Shown in pieces: positions 8,551 through 14,671 of a stretch of DNA of 31,414 nt. A program made the position numbers and the translations under genes. Origin of the DNA: an uncultured Collinsella sp. Lineage in GTDB: Bacteria > Actinomycetota > Coriobacteriia > Coriobacteriales > Coriobacteriaceae. The DNA is taken from contig CABRIB010000011.1 in NCBI GenBank assembly GCA_902470915.1, forward strand, positions 1-31,414. Direction: 5' to 3'. Under the pieces are notes generated by a model that made no database searches, was not told where the DNA came from, and was given only the letters and a program-made list of their open reading frames with translations. The first letter of the stretch is position 1, and each line of letters starts with the position of its first letter.

Positions 8551-8556
8551 TATAGT
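8551..8556 (+). promoter_or_regulatory. Possible -10 element for tRNA-Pro
   Basis: TATAGT lies 8 bases before the mature tRNA 5' end, the right place for a -10. No convincing -35 is visible. Confidence 0.35.
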
Positions 8557-8564
8557 CGAGCTAA

Positions 8565-8641
8565 CGGGTTGTGGCTCAGTTTGGTAGAGCACTGCGTTCG
8601 GGACGCAGGGGTCGCTGGTTCAAATCCAGTCAACCCGACCA
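8565..8641 (+). tRNA. tRNA-Pro(CGG)
   Basis: The 77-base cloverleaf has acceptor CGGGTTG paired with CAACCCG, a D-arm GCTCAGTTTGGTAGAGC, anticodon stem CTGCG/CGCAG around TTCGGGA (anticodon CGG, reading CCG), a T-arm with TTCAAAT loop, and an encoded CCA. It begins with C1, as bacterial tRNA-Pro usually does. A terminator follows 10 bases later, so it is a single-tRNA unit. Confidence 0.95.
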
Positions 8642-8651
8642 GAGCATGAGG

Positions 8652-8680
8652 AGGGACCGCTTCTTGCGGTCCCTTTTTTT
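8652..8680 (+). terminator. Intrinsic terminator after tRNA-Pro
   Basis: A perfect 9-bp stem (AGGGACCGC / GCGGTCCCT) with a TTCTT loop runs into seven Ts. Confidence 0.92.
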
Positions 8681-8688
8681 AGCTAGTG

Positions 8689-8717
8689 TTGTGATACCGC
8701 GATACCCGCGGTATACT
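8689..8717 (+). promoter_or_regulatory. tatA promoter with an overlapping dyad
   Basis: TTGTGA (8689-8694) and TATACT (8712-8717) are spaced by 17 bases. A perfect inverted repeat, ATACCGCG and CGCGGTAT (8694-8701 and 8707-8714), fills the spacer and overlaps both hexamers, as a repressor operator would. Confidence 0.65.
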
Positions 8718-8753
8718 CATTCGAGCTTGTCTCGCTGTATTGTGGAGGTCTAC

Positions 8754-9029
8754 ATGTTTGGACTGAGGGCTCCTGAGCTCATCATTATTCTCGTCGTTGT
8801 CCTGATTATCTTCGGGCCCAAGAACCTGCCGAAGCTCGGCAAGTCCCTCGGCTCTACCGTCAAGAATATCCGCGAGGGTATGGAGGGCGACGATAAGGCC
8901 GAGACCAAGCAGGCCGAGGAGGTCGTGGTCGAGCAGTCCGAGGAGGACAAGGAGATCGCTGAGCTCGAGGCCAAGCTCGCTGCTGCCAAGAAGAAGCAGG
9001 CAGAGGACAGCGACGCGGACGCAGAGTAG
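8754..9029 (+). CDS. tatA: Sec-independent protein translocase TatA/E family protein
   Basis: TatA forms the membrane channel of the twin-arginine pathway, which exports folded, often cofactor-bearing proteins. The 91-residue protein has one N-terminal membrane helix (about 6-19, APELIIILVVVLIIFG), the FGPKNLPKLGKSLGS hinge and amphipathic helix, and a highly charged tail rich in Glu, Lys and Ala that should be soluble. The start is the ATG at 8754, behind TGGAGGT. The frame stays open upstream through the tRNA gene, so longer calls would be wrong. No tatC is visible nearby. TatA versus TatB cannot be fully decided; the length and FG-P motif favour TatA. Confidence 0.88.
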   Translation: MFGLRAPELIIILVVVLIIFGPKNLPKLGKSLGSTVKNIREGMEGDDKAETKQAEEVVVEQSEEDKEIAELEAKLAAAKKKQAEDSDADAE

Positions 9030-9054
9030 TCCCATCCCTTTGGGGTGAGCACCT

Positions 9055-9087
9055 GACCGGCTTGCCCGCAGGCTAGCCGGTCTTTTT
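9055..9087 (+). terminator. Intrinsic terminator after tatA
   Basis: An 8-bp perfect stem (GACCGGCT / AGCCGGTC) closes a 12-base loop and is followed by TTTTT. Confidence 0.85.
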
Positions 9088-9135
9088 CGTTTTGTTGACA
9101 GTTGATTGTTTGATCAGAGTTGGGGAGATATCCGT

Positions 9136-9606
9136 ATGGACGCAAGCCAGATCGTACTGACCGCTGAGGGCCGCCAGAAGCTCGTCGAGGAGCTCGCTTG
9201 GCGTGAGGGCGATTACGCCAAGGAGATCGTCGAGGACATCAAGGAAGCCCGCGCGTTCGGCGACCTTTCGGAGAACTCCGAGTACGACGCCGCTAAGGAC
9301 AAGCAGGCCCAGAACGCCGCTCGTATTGCCGAGATCCAGGCCATCCTCGCCAACGCTCAGGTTGCTGCCACCACGGGCGACCTGACCGTCTCCATCGGTT
9401 CCACCGTTTCGCTGATTGATCCCAACGGCGAGGTCATGGAAGTCACGCTCGTCGGTACCACCGAGACCAACTCGCTCGAGCACAAGATCTCCAACGAGTC
9501 TCCGGTCGGCCACGCCATCATCGGTCACGGCGAGGGTGATTCCGTCGAGGTCGTTACGCCTTCCGGCAAGACTCGCGTCTACACCATCGCCAAGATCGCA
9601 CGCTAG
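9136..9606 (+). CDS. greA: Transcription elongation factor GreA
   Basis: GreA enters the RNA polymerase secondary channel and stimulates cleavage of backtracked RNA. The 156-residue protein has an N-terminal antiparallel coiled coil (about 1-75) with the acidic tip GDLSENSEYDAAKD (D43 and E46 region), which positions Mg2+ in the polymerase active site. A C-terminal FKBP-like domain follows, with IGSTVSLID and SPVGHAIIGHGEGDSVEV. I chose the ATG at 9136, behind GGGGAGAT; an in-frame TTG at 9106 has no SD. A consensus TTGACA lies at 9095-9100, but no clear -10 follows it. greA directly upstream of lysS is a familiar actinobacterial and firmicute arrangement. Confidence 0.95.
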   Translation: MDASQIVLTAEGRQKLVEELAWREGDYAKEIVEDIKEARAFGDLSENSEYDAAKDKQAQNAARIAEIQAILANAQVAATTGDLTVSIGSTVSLIDPNGEVMEVTLVGTTETNSLEHKISNESPVGHAIIGHGEGDSVEVVTPSGKTRVYTIAKIAR

Positions 9607-9634
9607 ACCACGGTCCCGCGTAAAGGTATGTTTT

Positions 9635-9667
9635 CGCTCCCTGGGACCGAATCCTGGGGAGCGTTTT
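9635..9667 (+). terminator. Terminator between greA and lysS
   Basis: CGCTCCC and GGGAGCG (7 bp) pair around a 15-base loop with a small inner stem (GGA / TCC) and run into TTTT. It ends 18 bases before the lysS start, so some read-through is likely. Confidence 0.7.
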
Positions 9668-9685
9668 AGTTTGAGGAGCTAACTT

Positions 9686-11650
9686 ATGGCAGAGAACCAG
9701 AACGCCGCCGATCAGGCATCGACGCTCAACGACGAGCGCGCCACCCGCCTGGCCAAGCGCGCCGCCCTGTTCGAGGCGGGCCAGAACCCCTATCCCGAGC
9801 ACTCTGAGCTTGAGGACTACGTCGCCGATATCGAGGCTAAGTACGCCGAGCTTGCCGATGGCGAGGACACCGAGGACGTCGTGAAGATCGCTGGCCGTGT
9901 GGTCGCCAAGCGCGGTCAGGGCAAGATCATGTTCATCGTCGTGCGCGATGCGACTGCCGAGATTCAGCTGTTCTGCCGCATCAACGACATGGACGAGGCT
10001 GCCTGGAGTACGCTCAAGGCCCTCGATCTGGGCGACATCCTGGGCGTGACCGGCGTGGTCGTGCGCACCCAGCGTGGCCAGCTTTCCGTTGCCCCTAAGA
10101 GCGCGACCCTGCTTGCCAAGGCCGTTCGTCCGCTGCCCGAGAAGTTCCACGGTCTTTCCGATAAGGAGACCCGCTATCGCCAGCGCTATGTCGACCTGAT
10201 CGCCAACGACGACGTTCGCGAGACCTTCCGTAAGCGTTCGCAGATTCTCTCCACCTTCCGTCGCTTTATGGAGTCCGACGGCTACATGGAGGTCGAGACC
10301 CCCATCCTGCAGACCATCCAGGGCGGCGCTACTGCCAAGCCGTTCATCACGCACTTCAACGCGCTCGATCAGGAGTGCTACCTGCGTATTGCCACCGAGC
10401 TGCACCTCAAGCGCTGCATCGTCGGTGGTTTTGAGCGCGTGTTCGAGATCGGCCGCATCTTCCGTAACGAGGGCATGGACCTTACCCACAACCCCGAGTT
10501 CACCACGATGGAGGCCTACCGTGCCTTCTCCGACCTCGAGGGCATGAAGGCGCTCGCCCAGGGTGTCATTAAGGCAGCTAACAAGGCCATCGGCAACCCC
10601 GAGGTCATCGAGTATCAGGGCCAGACCATCGACCTTTCTGGTGAGTGGGCCAGCCGTCCCATGACCGACATCGTCTCCGACGTGCTCGGCAAGCAGGTCA
10701 CCATTGACACGCCGGTCGAGGAGCTTGCTGCCGCCGCGCGCGAGAAGGGCCTGGAGATCAAGCCCGAGTGGACTGCTGGCAAGATCATCGCCGAGATTTA
10801 CGATGAGCTGGGCGAGGACACCATCGTCAACCCCACGTTCGTGTGTGATTACCCCATCGAGGTCAGCCCGCTTGCCAAGCGTTTTGAGGACGATCCGCGT
10901 CTGACCCACCGTTTTGAGCTGGTTATTGCCGGCCACGAGTACGCCAACGCATTTTCCGAGCTCAACGACCCGGTCGACCAGGCTGAGCGCTTTGCTGCCC
11001 AAATGGCCGAGAAGGCCGGCGGCGACGATGAGGCCATGGAGTATGACGAGGACTACGTGCGCGCCCTCGAGTACGGTATGCCTCCTGCGGGCGGTATCGG
11101 CATCGGTATCGACCGCGTGGTCATGCTGCTCACTAACCAGGCTTCCATCCGCGACGTGCTGCTGTTCCCGCACATGAAGCCCGAGAAGGGTTTCCAGTCC
11201 GGTGCCGCTGCCGCTAAGGCTGCCGAGGTCGGCAACGCCGCGAGCCCGTTCGTTACGTCGCTTAAGCCCACGCTCGATTACTCCAAGATCGCCGTTGAGC
11301 CGCTGTTCGAGGAGTTCGTCGACTTTGATACCTTCTCCAAGAGCGATTTCCGCGCCGTGAAGGTCAAGGCATGCGAGGCCGTCAAGAAGTCCAAGAAGCT
11401 GCTGAACTTTACGCTCGACGACGGTACCGGTACCGACCGCACCATCCTCTCCGGTATTCACGCTTATTACGAGCCCGAGGACCTGGTCGGCAAGACCTTG
11501 CTCGCCATCACCAACCTGCCTCCGCGCAAGATGATGGGCATCCCCAGCTGCGGCATGCTCATCAGTGCCATCCACGAGGAGGATGGTGAGGAGCGCCTCA
11601 ACCTGATCCAGCTCGACGCCTCCATCCCCGCCGGCGCAAAGATGTACTAA
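9686..11650 (+). CDS. lysS: Class II lysyl-tRNA synthetase with C-terminal tRNA-binding domain
   Basis: LysRS charges tRNA-Lys. The 654-residue protein has an N-terminal OB-fold anticodon-binding domain (about 65-160), motif 2 (FEIGRIFRNEGMD) and the LTHNPEFTTMEAY block, and motif 3 (GIGIGIDRVVMLL, about 470-482), ending at the usual FPHMKPE near 494-500. Standard bacterial LysRS is about 490-510 residues. Here about 35 Ala-rich linker residues are followed by a domain from about 540 to 652 that reads DFDTFSKSDFRAVKV, ILSGIHAYYEPEDLVGKTL and NLPPRKMMGIPSCGMLISAI. That is the EMAPII/Trbp111 tRNA-binding OB fold otherwise known from the MetRS C-terminus. It should raise tRNA affinity. The ATG follows GAGGAG. 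Confidence 0.95.
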   Translation: MAENQNAADQASTLNDERATRLAKRAALFEAGQNPYPEHSELEDYVADIEAKYAELADGEDTEDVVKIAGRVVAKRGQGKIMFIVVRDATAEIQLFCRINDMDEAAWSTLKALDLGDILGVTGVVVRTQRGQLSVAPKSATLLAKAVRPLPEKFHGLSDKETRYRQRYVDLIANDDVRETFRKRSQILSTFRRFMESDGYMEVETPILQTIQGGATAKPFITHFNALDQECYLRIATELHLKRCIVGGFERVFEIGRIFRNEGMDLTHNPEFTTMEAYRAFSDLEGMKALAQGVIKAANKAIGNPEVIEYQGQTIDLSGEWASRPMTDIVSDVLGKQVTIDTPVEELAAAAREKGLEIKPEWTAGKIIAEIYDELGEDTIVNPTFVCDYPIEVSPLAKRFEDDPRLTHRFELVIAGHEYANAFSELNDPVDQAERFAAQMAEKAGGDDEAMEYDEDYVRALEYGMPPAGGIGIGIDRVVMLLTNQASIRDVLLFPHMKPEKGFQSGAAAAKAAEVGNAASPFVTSLKPTLDYSKIAVEPLFEEFVDFDTFSKSDFRAVKVKACEAVKKSKKLLNFTLDDGTGTDRTILSGIHAYYEPEDLVGKTLLAITNLPPRKMMGIPSCGMLISAIHEEDGEERLNLIQLDASIPAGAKMY

Positions 11651-11653
11651 CTA

Positions 11654-11680
11654 GTTACGCGGTTCTACGAACCGCGTAAC
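11654..11680 (+). repeat. GTTACGCGG palindrome (copy 2)
   Basis: Perfect 12-bp arms, GTTACGCGGTTC and GAACCGCGTAAC, flank a TAC loop, 3 bases after the lysS stop. Compared with copy 1, only the innermost pair differs, and it changed on both arms. Confidence 0.75.
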
Positions 11681-11693
11681 GGCTCGACGCTGC

Positions 11694-11792
11694 GCGGGCC
11701 GCATTTGGACAATCTGACGTTCAACTTCAAGGGCGCGACCAGAAGGTCAGCGCCCTTTCGTTTCACGTCACCTTGTCTCAAATGCGGCCCGC
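11694..11792. other. Nested double hairpin, 99 bases
   Basis: The outer stem pairs 11694-11707 with 11779-11792 (14 bp, perfect), then GACAA with TTGTC after a one-base bulge, then TGACGT with ACGTCA. Inside it, 11729-11740 and 11745-11757 form a second strong hairpin on AAGGGCGC and GCGCCCTT with an AGAA loop. It could be a terminator, a structured RNA or a short non-autonomous element. No ORF is present. Confidence 0.6.
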
Positions 11793-11817
11793 TCGCTGAC
11801 GTTGCCAATACATCGAT

Positions 11818-11848
11818 GTAGTCATTGGGGACGTTCTTAAACGACTAC
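11818..11848. repeat. Looser REP-like hairpin with GGGGAC core
   Basis: GTAGTCATT and AACGACTAC pair over 8 of 9 positions around GGGGACGTTCTTA. The design (arms around a GGGGAC-containing loop) resembles the elements at 5902 and 13526. The rest of 11849-11954 shows no gene and no clear promoter. Confidence 0.4.
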
Positions 11849-11954
11849 CCAACGGATATTGCGCACATGGCTCGCATGACAGTCGTCTCTTTTATGTTTC
11901 CTTTAGCCGTTGCTGCCTAGGATGGGGGTTAGTCGACAGGAAGGGAGCACCGGG

Positions 11955-13523
11955 ATGGACGACGCGAGCGAGCGTGCAATCGAAGAGGACATGCTCGATC
12001 AGTTCAACTACTTTGATGATGAGGACGAGGAATTGATCGACCGTCGCGAGCCGGCGGCGCTCGATACTTTCGACCTTATTGATGAAGAGCCCGACGAGGA
12101 CGAGGTCGGATCAGCGGAGCCCCCACAGCCTTCGCGCCTTGACTCGCTGCTTTCGAGAGCCCCCATGCACCACGGCGTTCGTGCCGGCGCGCTCCATATG
12201 AAAACTGACTGGCACCAGATCGTGACGGCAGGCGATGAGCTTGCCGTCGATGCGCCACTCACCGATAAGTCATCCATCATCTGCCGCACCGGCATGCTTA
12301 TGCTGGCAAGCGGAACAGGTGCCTGGCGCGTGCGCGATACCATGAATCGTGTTGCTGCCGTACTCGGCGTCACGATTCACGTCGACCTGAGTCTTCTGTC
12401 GTTTGAGTGCACTTGCATCGAAGATGGCCACTGCTTTAACGAGGTTGTCAGCCTGCCCACAACGGGAGTCAATACCCATCGCATTTGGATGATGGAGAGT
12501 TTCCTCAAGGAAATCGAGACCTATGGTCGTCGCTTCACGGTACACGAGTATCACGAGATGCTCAGGACCGTTGAGAGCTCAAAGCCTGATTACTCTCCCT
12601 GGCAACAGGGCCTTGCGGCAGCCTGTGCTTGCGGCGCCTTCGTCTTTTTGCTCGGCGGCGGCCCTATCGAGATGGCCTGCGCGTTCGTGGGCGCGGGTGT
12701 CGGCAACTTTGCCCGCTCCCATATTCTCAAGCAAGGCCTTGGTCAGTTCAGCGCGCTGACGACCGGCGTTGCGCTCGCTTGCGTTTCGTATCTGCTGGCA
12801 TTGCTCGGCCTTGGCCAGGTCATACCGGGGGCAATGTCGCACCAAGAAGGCTATATCGGCGCCATGCTCTTTGTGATTCCCGGCTTTCCACTCATTACGG
12901 CAGGCCTCGACATCGCTAAGCTCGACATGCGAAGCGGTATCGAGCGCCTTTCATATGCCGTATCGATTATTGTGATGGCGACCCTCGTAGGTTGGATGGT
13001 TGCCGAGTGTGTTGGCCTGGCGCCGGACGACTTTGCCCCACTGGGCCTTTCGCCGCTTGCCCTTACGCTCCTGCGCGTGGTGATGAGCTTCGTTGGCGTA
13101 TTCGGCTTCTCGGTGATGTTCAACAGCCCGGTAAAGATGGCCGCGGCAGCTGGGTTGATCGGCGCCGTGTCCAATACCCTGCGTCTGACCCTTGTCGATG
13201 CGCCGACGATGATTCCCTTCCTGGGCCTCAGCACGGGAATGCCTCCCGAGGCAGCAGCGTTTATCGGCGCGCTGGTATCGGGGCTGCTCGCAAGCTTGGC
13301 TGAAGTCAAACTCACCTACCCGCGCATCGCCCTCACGGTGCCTTCGATTGTCATTATGGTGCCGGGCTTGTATCTGTATCGCTCGATGTATTACATGTGC
13401 ACCTTCGACACGGTCAATATGCTCGGCTGGTTTGTGCGCGCAGTGCTCATCGTAGCGTTTCTGCCCGTTGGACTGGGTGTGGCGCGTACGCTCACCGACC
13501 CTCGCTGGCGCCACACCAGCTAA
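11955..13523 (+). CDS. Threonine/serine exporter (ThrE) family membrane protein
   Basis: A 522-residue integral membrane protein of the ThrE family, which exports L-threonine and L-serine in Corynebacterium. An acidic, probably cytoplasmic N-terminus (1-70, many Asp and Glu) leads into the DUF1212 domain (about 80-335; CRTGMLMLASGTGAWRVRD and the LSLLSFECTCIEDG region). A second, ThrE_2-like membrane half (about 350-510) follows. I count roughly ten hydrophobic segments. The start at 11955 follows AGGAAGGGAG; an ATG at 11922 and a TTG at 11910 are in frame but without SD. The transported substrate is inferred from the family only. The gene stands alone between palindrome-rich gaps, suggesting insertion between lysS and clpC. 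Confidence 0.85.
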   Translation: MDDASERAIEEDMLDQFNYFDDEDEELIDRREPAALDTFDLIDEEPDEDEVGSAEPPQPSRLDSLLSRAPMHHGVRAGALHMKTDWHQIVTAGDELAVDAPLTDKSSIICRTGMLMLASGTGAWRVRDTMNRVAAVLGVTIHVDLSLLSFECTCIEDGHCFNEVVSLPTTGVNTHRIWMMESFLKEIETYGRRFTVHEYHEMLRTVESSKPDYSPWQQGLAAACACGAFVFLLGGGPIEMACAFVGAGVGNFARSHILKQGLGQFSALTTGVALACVSYLLALLGLGQVIPGAMSHQEGYIGAMLFVIPGFPLITAGLDIAKLDMRSGIERLSYAVSIIVMATLVGWMVAECVGLAPDDFAPLGLSPLALTLLRVVMSFVGVFGFSVMFNSPVKMAAAAGLIGAVSNTLRLTLVDAPTMIPFLGLSTGMPPEAAAFIGALVSGLLASLAEVKLTYPRIALTVPSIVIMVPGLYLYRSMYYMCTFDTVNMLGWFVRAVLIVAFLPVGLGVARTLTDPRWRHTS

Positions 13524-13525
13524 TT

Positions 13526-13554
13526 GGTGCAAAGGGGACAGGTTACTTTGCACC
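13526..13554 (+). repeat. REP-like stem-loop, GGGACAGGTT class (copy 2)
   Basis: A perfect 9-bp stem, GGTGCAAAG and CTTTGCACC, encloses GGGACAGGTTA. The exporter stop codon ends 2 bases upstream. The loop core equals that at 5915-5924 while the arms are unrelated. Confidence 0.75.
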
Positions 13555-13558
13555 CCCA

Positions 13559-13631
13559 ATGAGTTGCGGTGAAATAGGGACTGAATTGCTGCTTAAAGGG
13601 TCAAAACAGTCCGTATTCCACCGCAACTTAT
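13559..13631. repeat. Long inverted repeat, 25-base arms
   Basis: Arms 13559-13583 and 13607-13631 match at 22 of 25 positions around a 23-base spacer. The left arm contains AATAGGGACTG, again with a GGGAC core. It starts 5 bases after the preceding REP-like hairpin, so the two form a composite. Between 13632 and 13746 I see no gene and no convincing promoter. Confidence 0.75.
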
Positions 13632-13746
13632 GGGGTCGGGGGGGGATTATTGGTGCCCTGCATCTCCATAAACTCAACGCTTACGAAGCGCGCGCCGTTC
13701 GTGTTAGGGTAGTTCCACCACATAAGTAGTCGCAGACGCACGTACC

Positions 13747-13797
13747 ACGGGCGGGCGAGATGAAGTCCCAACAGCTCCATCTTGCCCGCCCGTTTTT
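13747..13797 (+). terminator. Strong hairpin with U-tract, 45 bases before the DUF2798 gene
   Basis: A 16-bp stem (13747-13762 with 13778-13793, one G-U pair, core GGGCGGGC / GCCCGCCC) runs into TTTTT. It either ends upstream transcription or attenuates the next gene from within its leader. Confidence 0.8.
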
Positions 13798-13841
13798 GTT
13801 GCGTGGTGCCGCGGCGTAACACAGAAAGGACAATGCCCTTT

Positions 13842-14390
13842 ATGCCTATCAACAAACGAGAGAGCCTGCTGTTCACCTTTATCATGTGCTTTTGCATGGT
13901 GCTCTGGATGAGCATCTACAACGTTGCCCTGCAGCATGGGGCCATCAACGGCGAGGTTGTTGCCGCCGCGTGGCTCGGCTTCCCCGTTGCCTACATTTTT
14001 GCCATGTGCTGCGACTGGTTTGTTGCCAGCCCCCTTGCCAAGGGTTTCGCCTTTAAATTCCTGGTCACGCCGGGCAAGAGTTCGCCGCTTGCCATGACGC
14101 TTGCCGTCAGCTCCTGCATGGTCGTTCCCATGGTCATCATCATGTCGCTGTACGGTGCCTGTGAGGGTCTGACGCACATGCCCGGCGGCATCCTTGCGAA
14201 CCTGTATTCCGTGCCCGCGATCTGGATGATCAACATCCCGCATAATTTTGTGATGGCGCTGCCGTGGAACCTTTTGGTAGCCGGTCCGATTTCCCGCTTC
14301 GTCTTCCGTCGCGCCTTCCCTGTGGGGACGGTTTTCGAGGAGGAGCATGCCGAGCTCTTGGAGCAGGCTATGGCTCCTGAGTGCGAGTAG
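13842..14390 (+). CDS. DUF2798-type small membrane protein
   Basis: A 182-residue protein of unknown function with four predicted membrane helices (about 8-28, 38-60, 82-105 and 115-145). MPINKRESLLFTFIMCFCM followed by VLWMSIYNVALQHG resembles the start of DUF2798 proteins. Internal similarity between its two helix pairs is suggested by repeated MSIYNVAL and MSLYGACEG segments. The C-terminal tail is acidic and cytoplasmic-looking. I prefer the ATG at 13842; another at 13833 lies only 2 bases from AAAGGA, too close for normal initiation. A strong terminator-like hairpin lies in its apparent leader. Nothing in the neighbourhood shows a substrate or partner. Confidence 0.65.
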   Translation: MPINKRESLLFTFIMCFCMVLWMSIYNVALQHGAINGEVVAAAWLGFPVAYIFAMCCDWFVASPLAKGFAFKFLVTPGKSSPLAMTLAVSSCMVVPMVIIMSLYGACEGLTHMPGGILANLYSVPAIWMINIPHNFVMALPWNLLVAGPISRFVFRRAFPVGTVFEEEHAELLEQAMAPECE

Positions 14391-14556
14391 CTCGCTTAGG
14401 GATCTGCTGAGCGCGGGCGACTTGCTTGGTTGGAGCCCAAAGCGTGGATAGCTCTCTCGGCGACATCGCGGGCGTGAGCGGTGCGCATGACCGGAGGGCC
14501 CGTGCTGCTCCGTTGCCCGACGTGCTAGCGCGCAGAACAATCTGTTGGTGCATTCG
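14391..14556. other. Gap without a gene; minor operator-like site
   Basis: No credible ORF or RNA is seen. At 14536-14546 the sequence AACA-ATC-TGTT repeats the centre of the operator at 14602-14622 (AACA-GTC-TGTT) and could be a weak second site. Confidence 0.35.
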
Positions 14557-14589
14557 GCGGCTGCTGAAGCGTTTCGGCAGCCGCTTTTT
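14557..14589 (+). terminator. Intrinsic terminator upstream of the dehydratase operon
   Basis: GCGGCTGC and GCAGCCGC form a perfect 8-bp stem, extended inward by GAA/TTC, followed by TTTTT. It insulates the operon from the DUF2798 gene. Confidence 0.88.
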
Positions 14590-14601
14590 ATACGGAGTTT
14601 A

Positions 14602-14622
14602 AATACAACAGTCTGTTGTATT
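14602..14622. promoter_or_regulatory. 21-bp perfect palindromic operator
   Basis: Arms AATACAACA and TGTTGTATT flank GTC. Size and symmetry fit a TetR-family dimer site. It lies just upstream of an extended -10 element and 50 bases before the dehydratase/activase start, so the TetR gene at the end of this operon is the obvious candidate regulator. Confidence 0.75.
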
Positions 14623-14630
14623 ACGTAGAG

Positions 14631-14639
14631 TGGTATATC
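14631..14639 (+). promoter_or_regulatory. Probable extended -10 of the dehydratase operon
   Basis: TGG followed by TATATC fits an extended -10, which tolerates the lack of a good -35. The operator would cover the upstream promoter half. Confidence 0.45.
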
Positions 14640-14671
14640 TCTAGCGGGAAAAATGCGAGAGACGGAGCATT

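Noticed and set aside
8571..8753. Upstream in-frame extension of tatA
   Set aside because: The extension would start inside tRNA-Pro and cross a terminator and the tatA promoter. The ATG at 8754 has a good SD.
9095..9125. greA promoter from the consensus TTGACA
   Set aside because: The -35 is perfect but no -10-like hexamer lies 16-18 bases downstream; it is mentioned only under greA.
9554..11575. 673-codon open frame on the minus strand
   Set aside because: Antisense shadow of greA and lysS; no SD or motif supports it.
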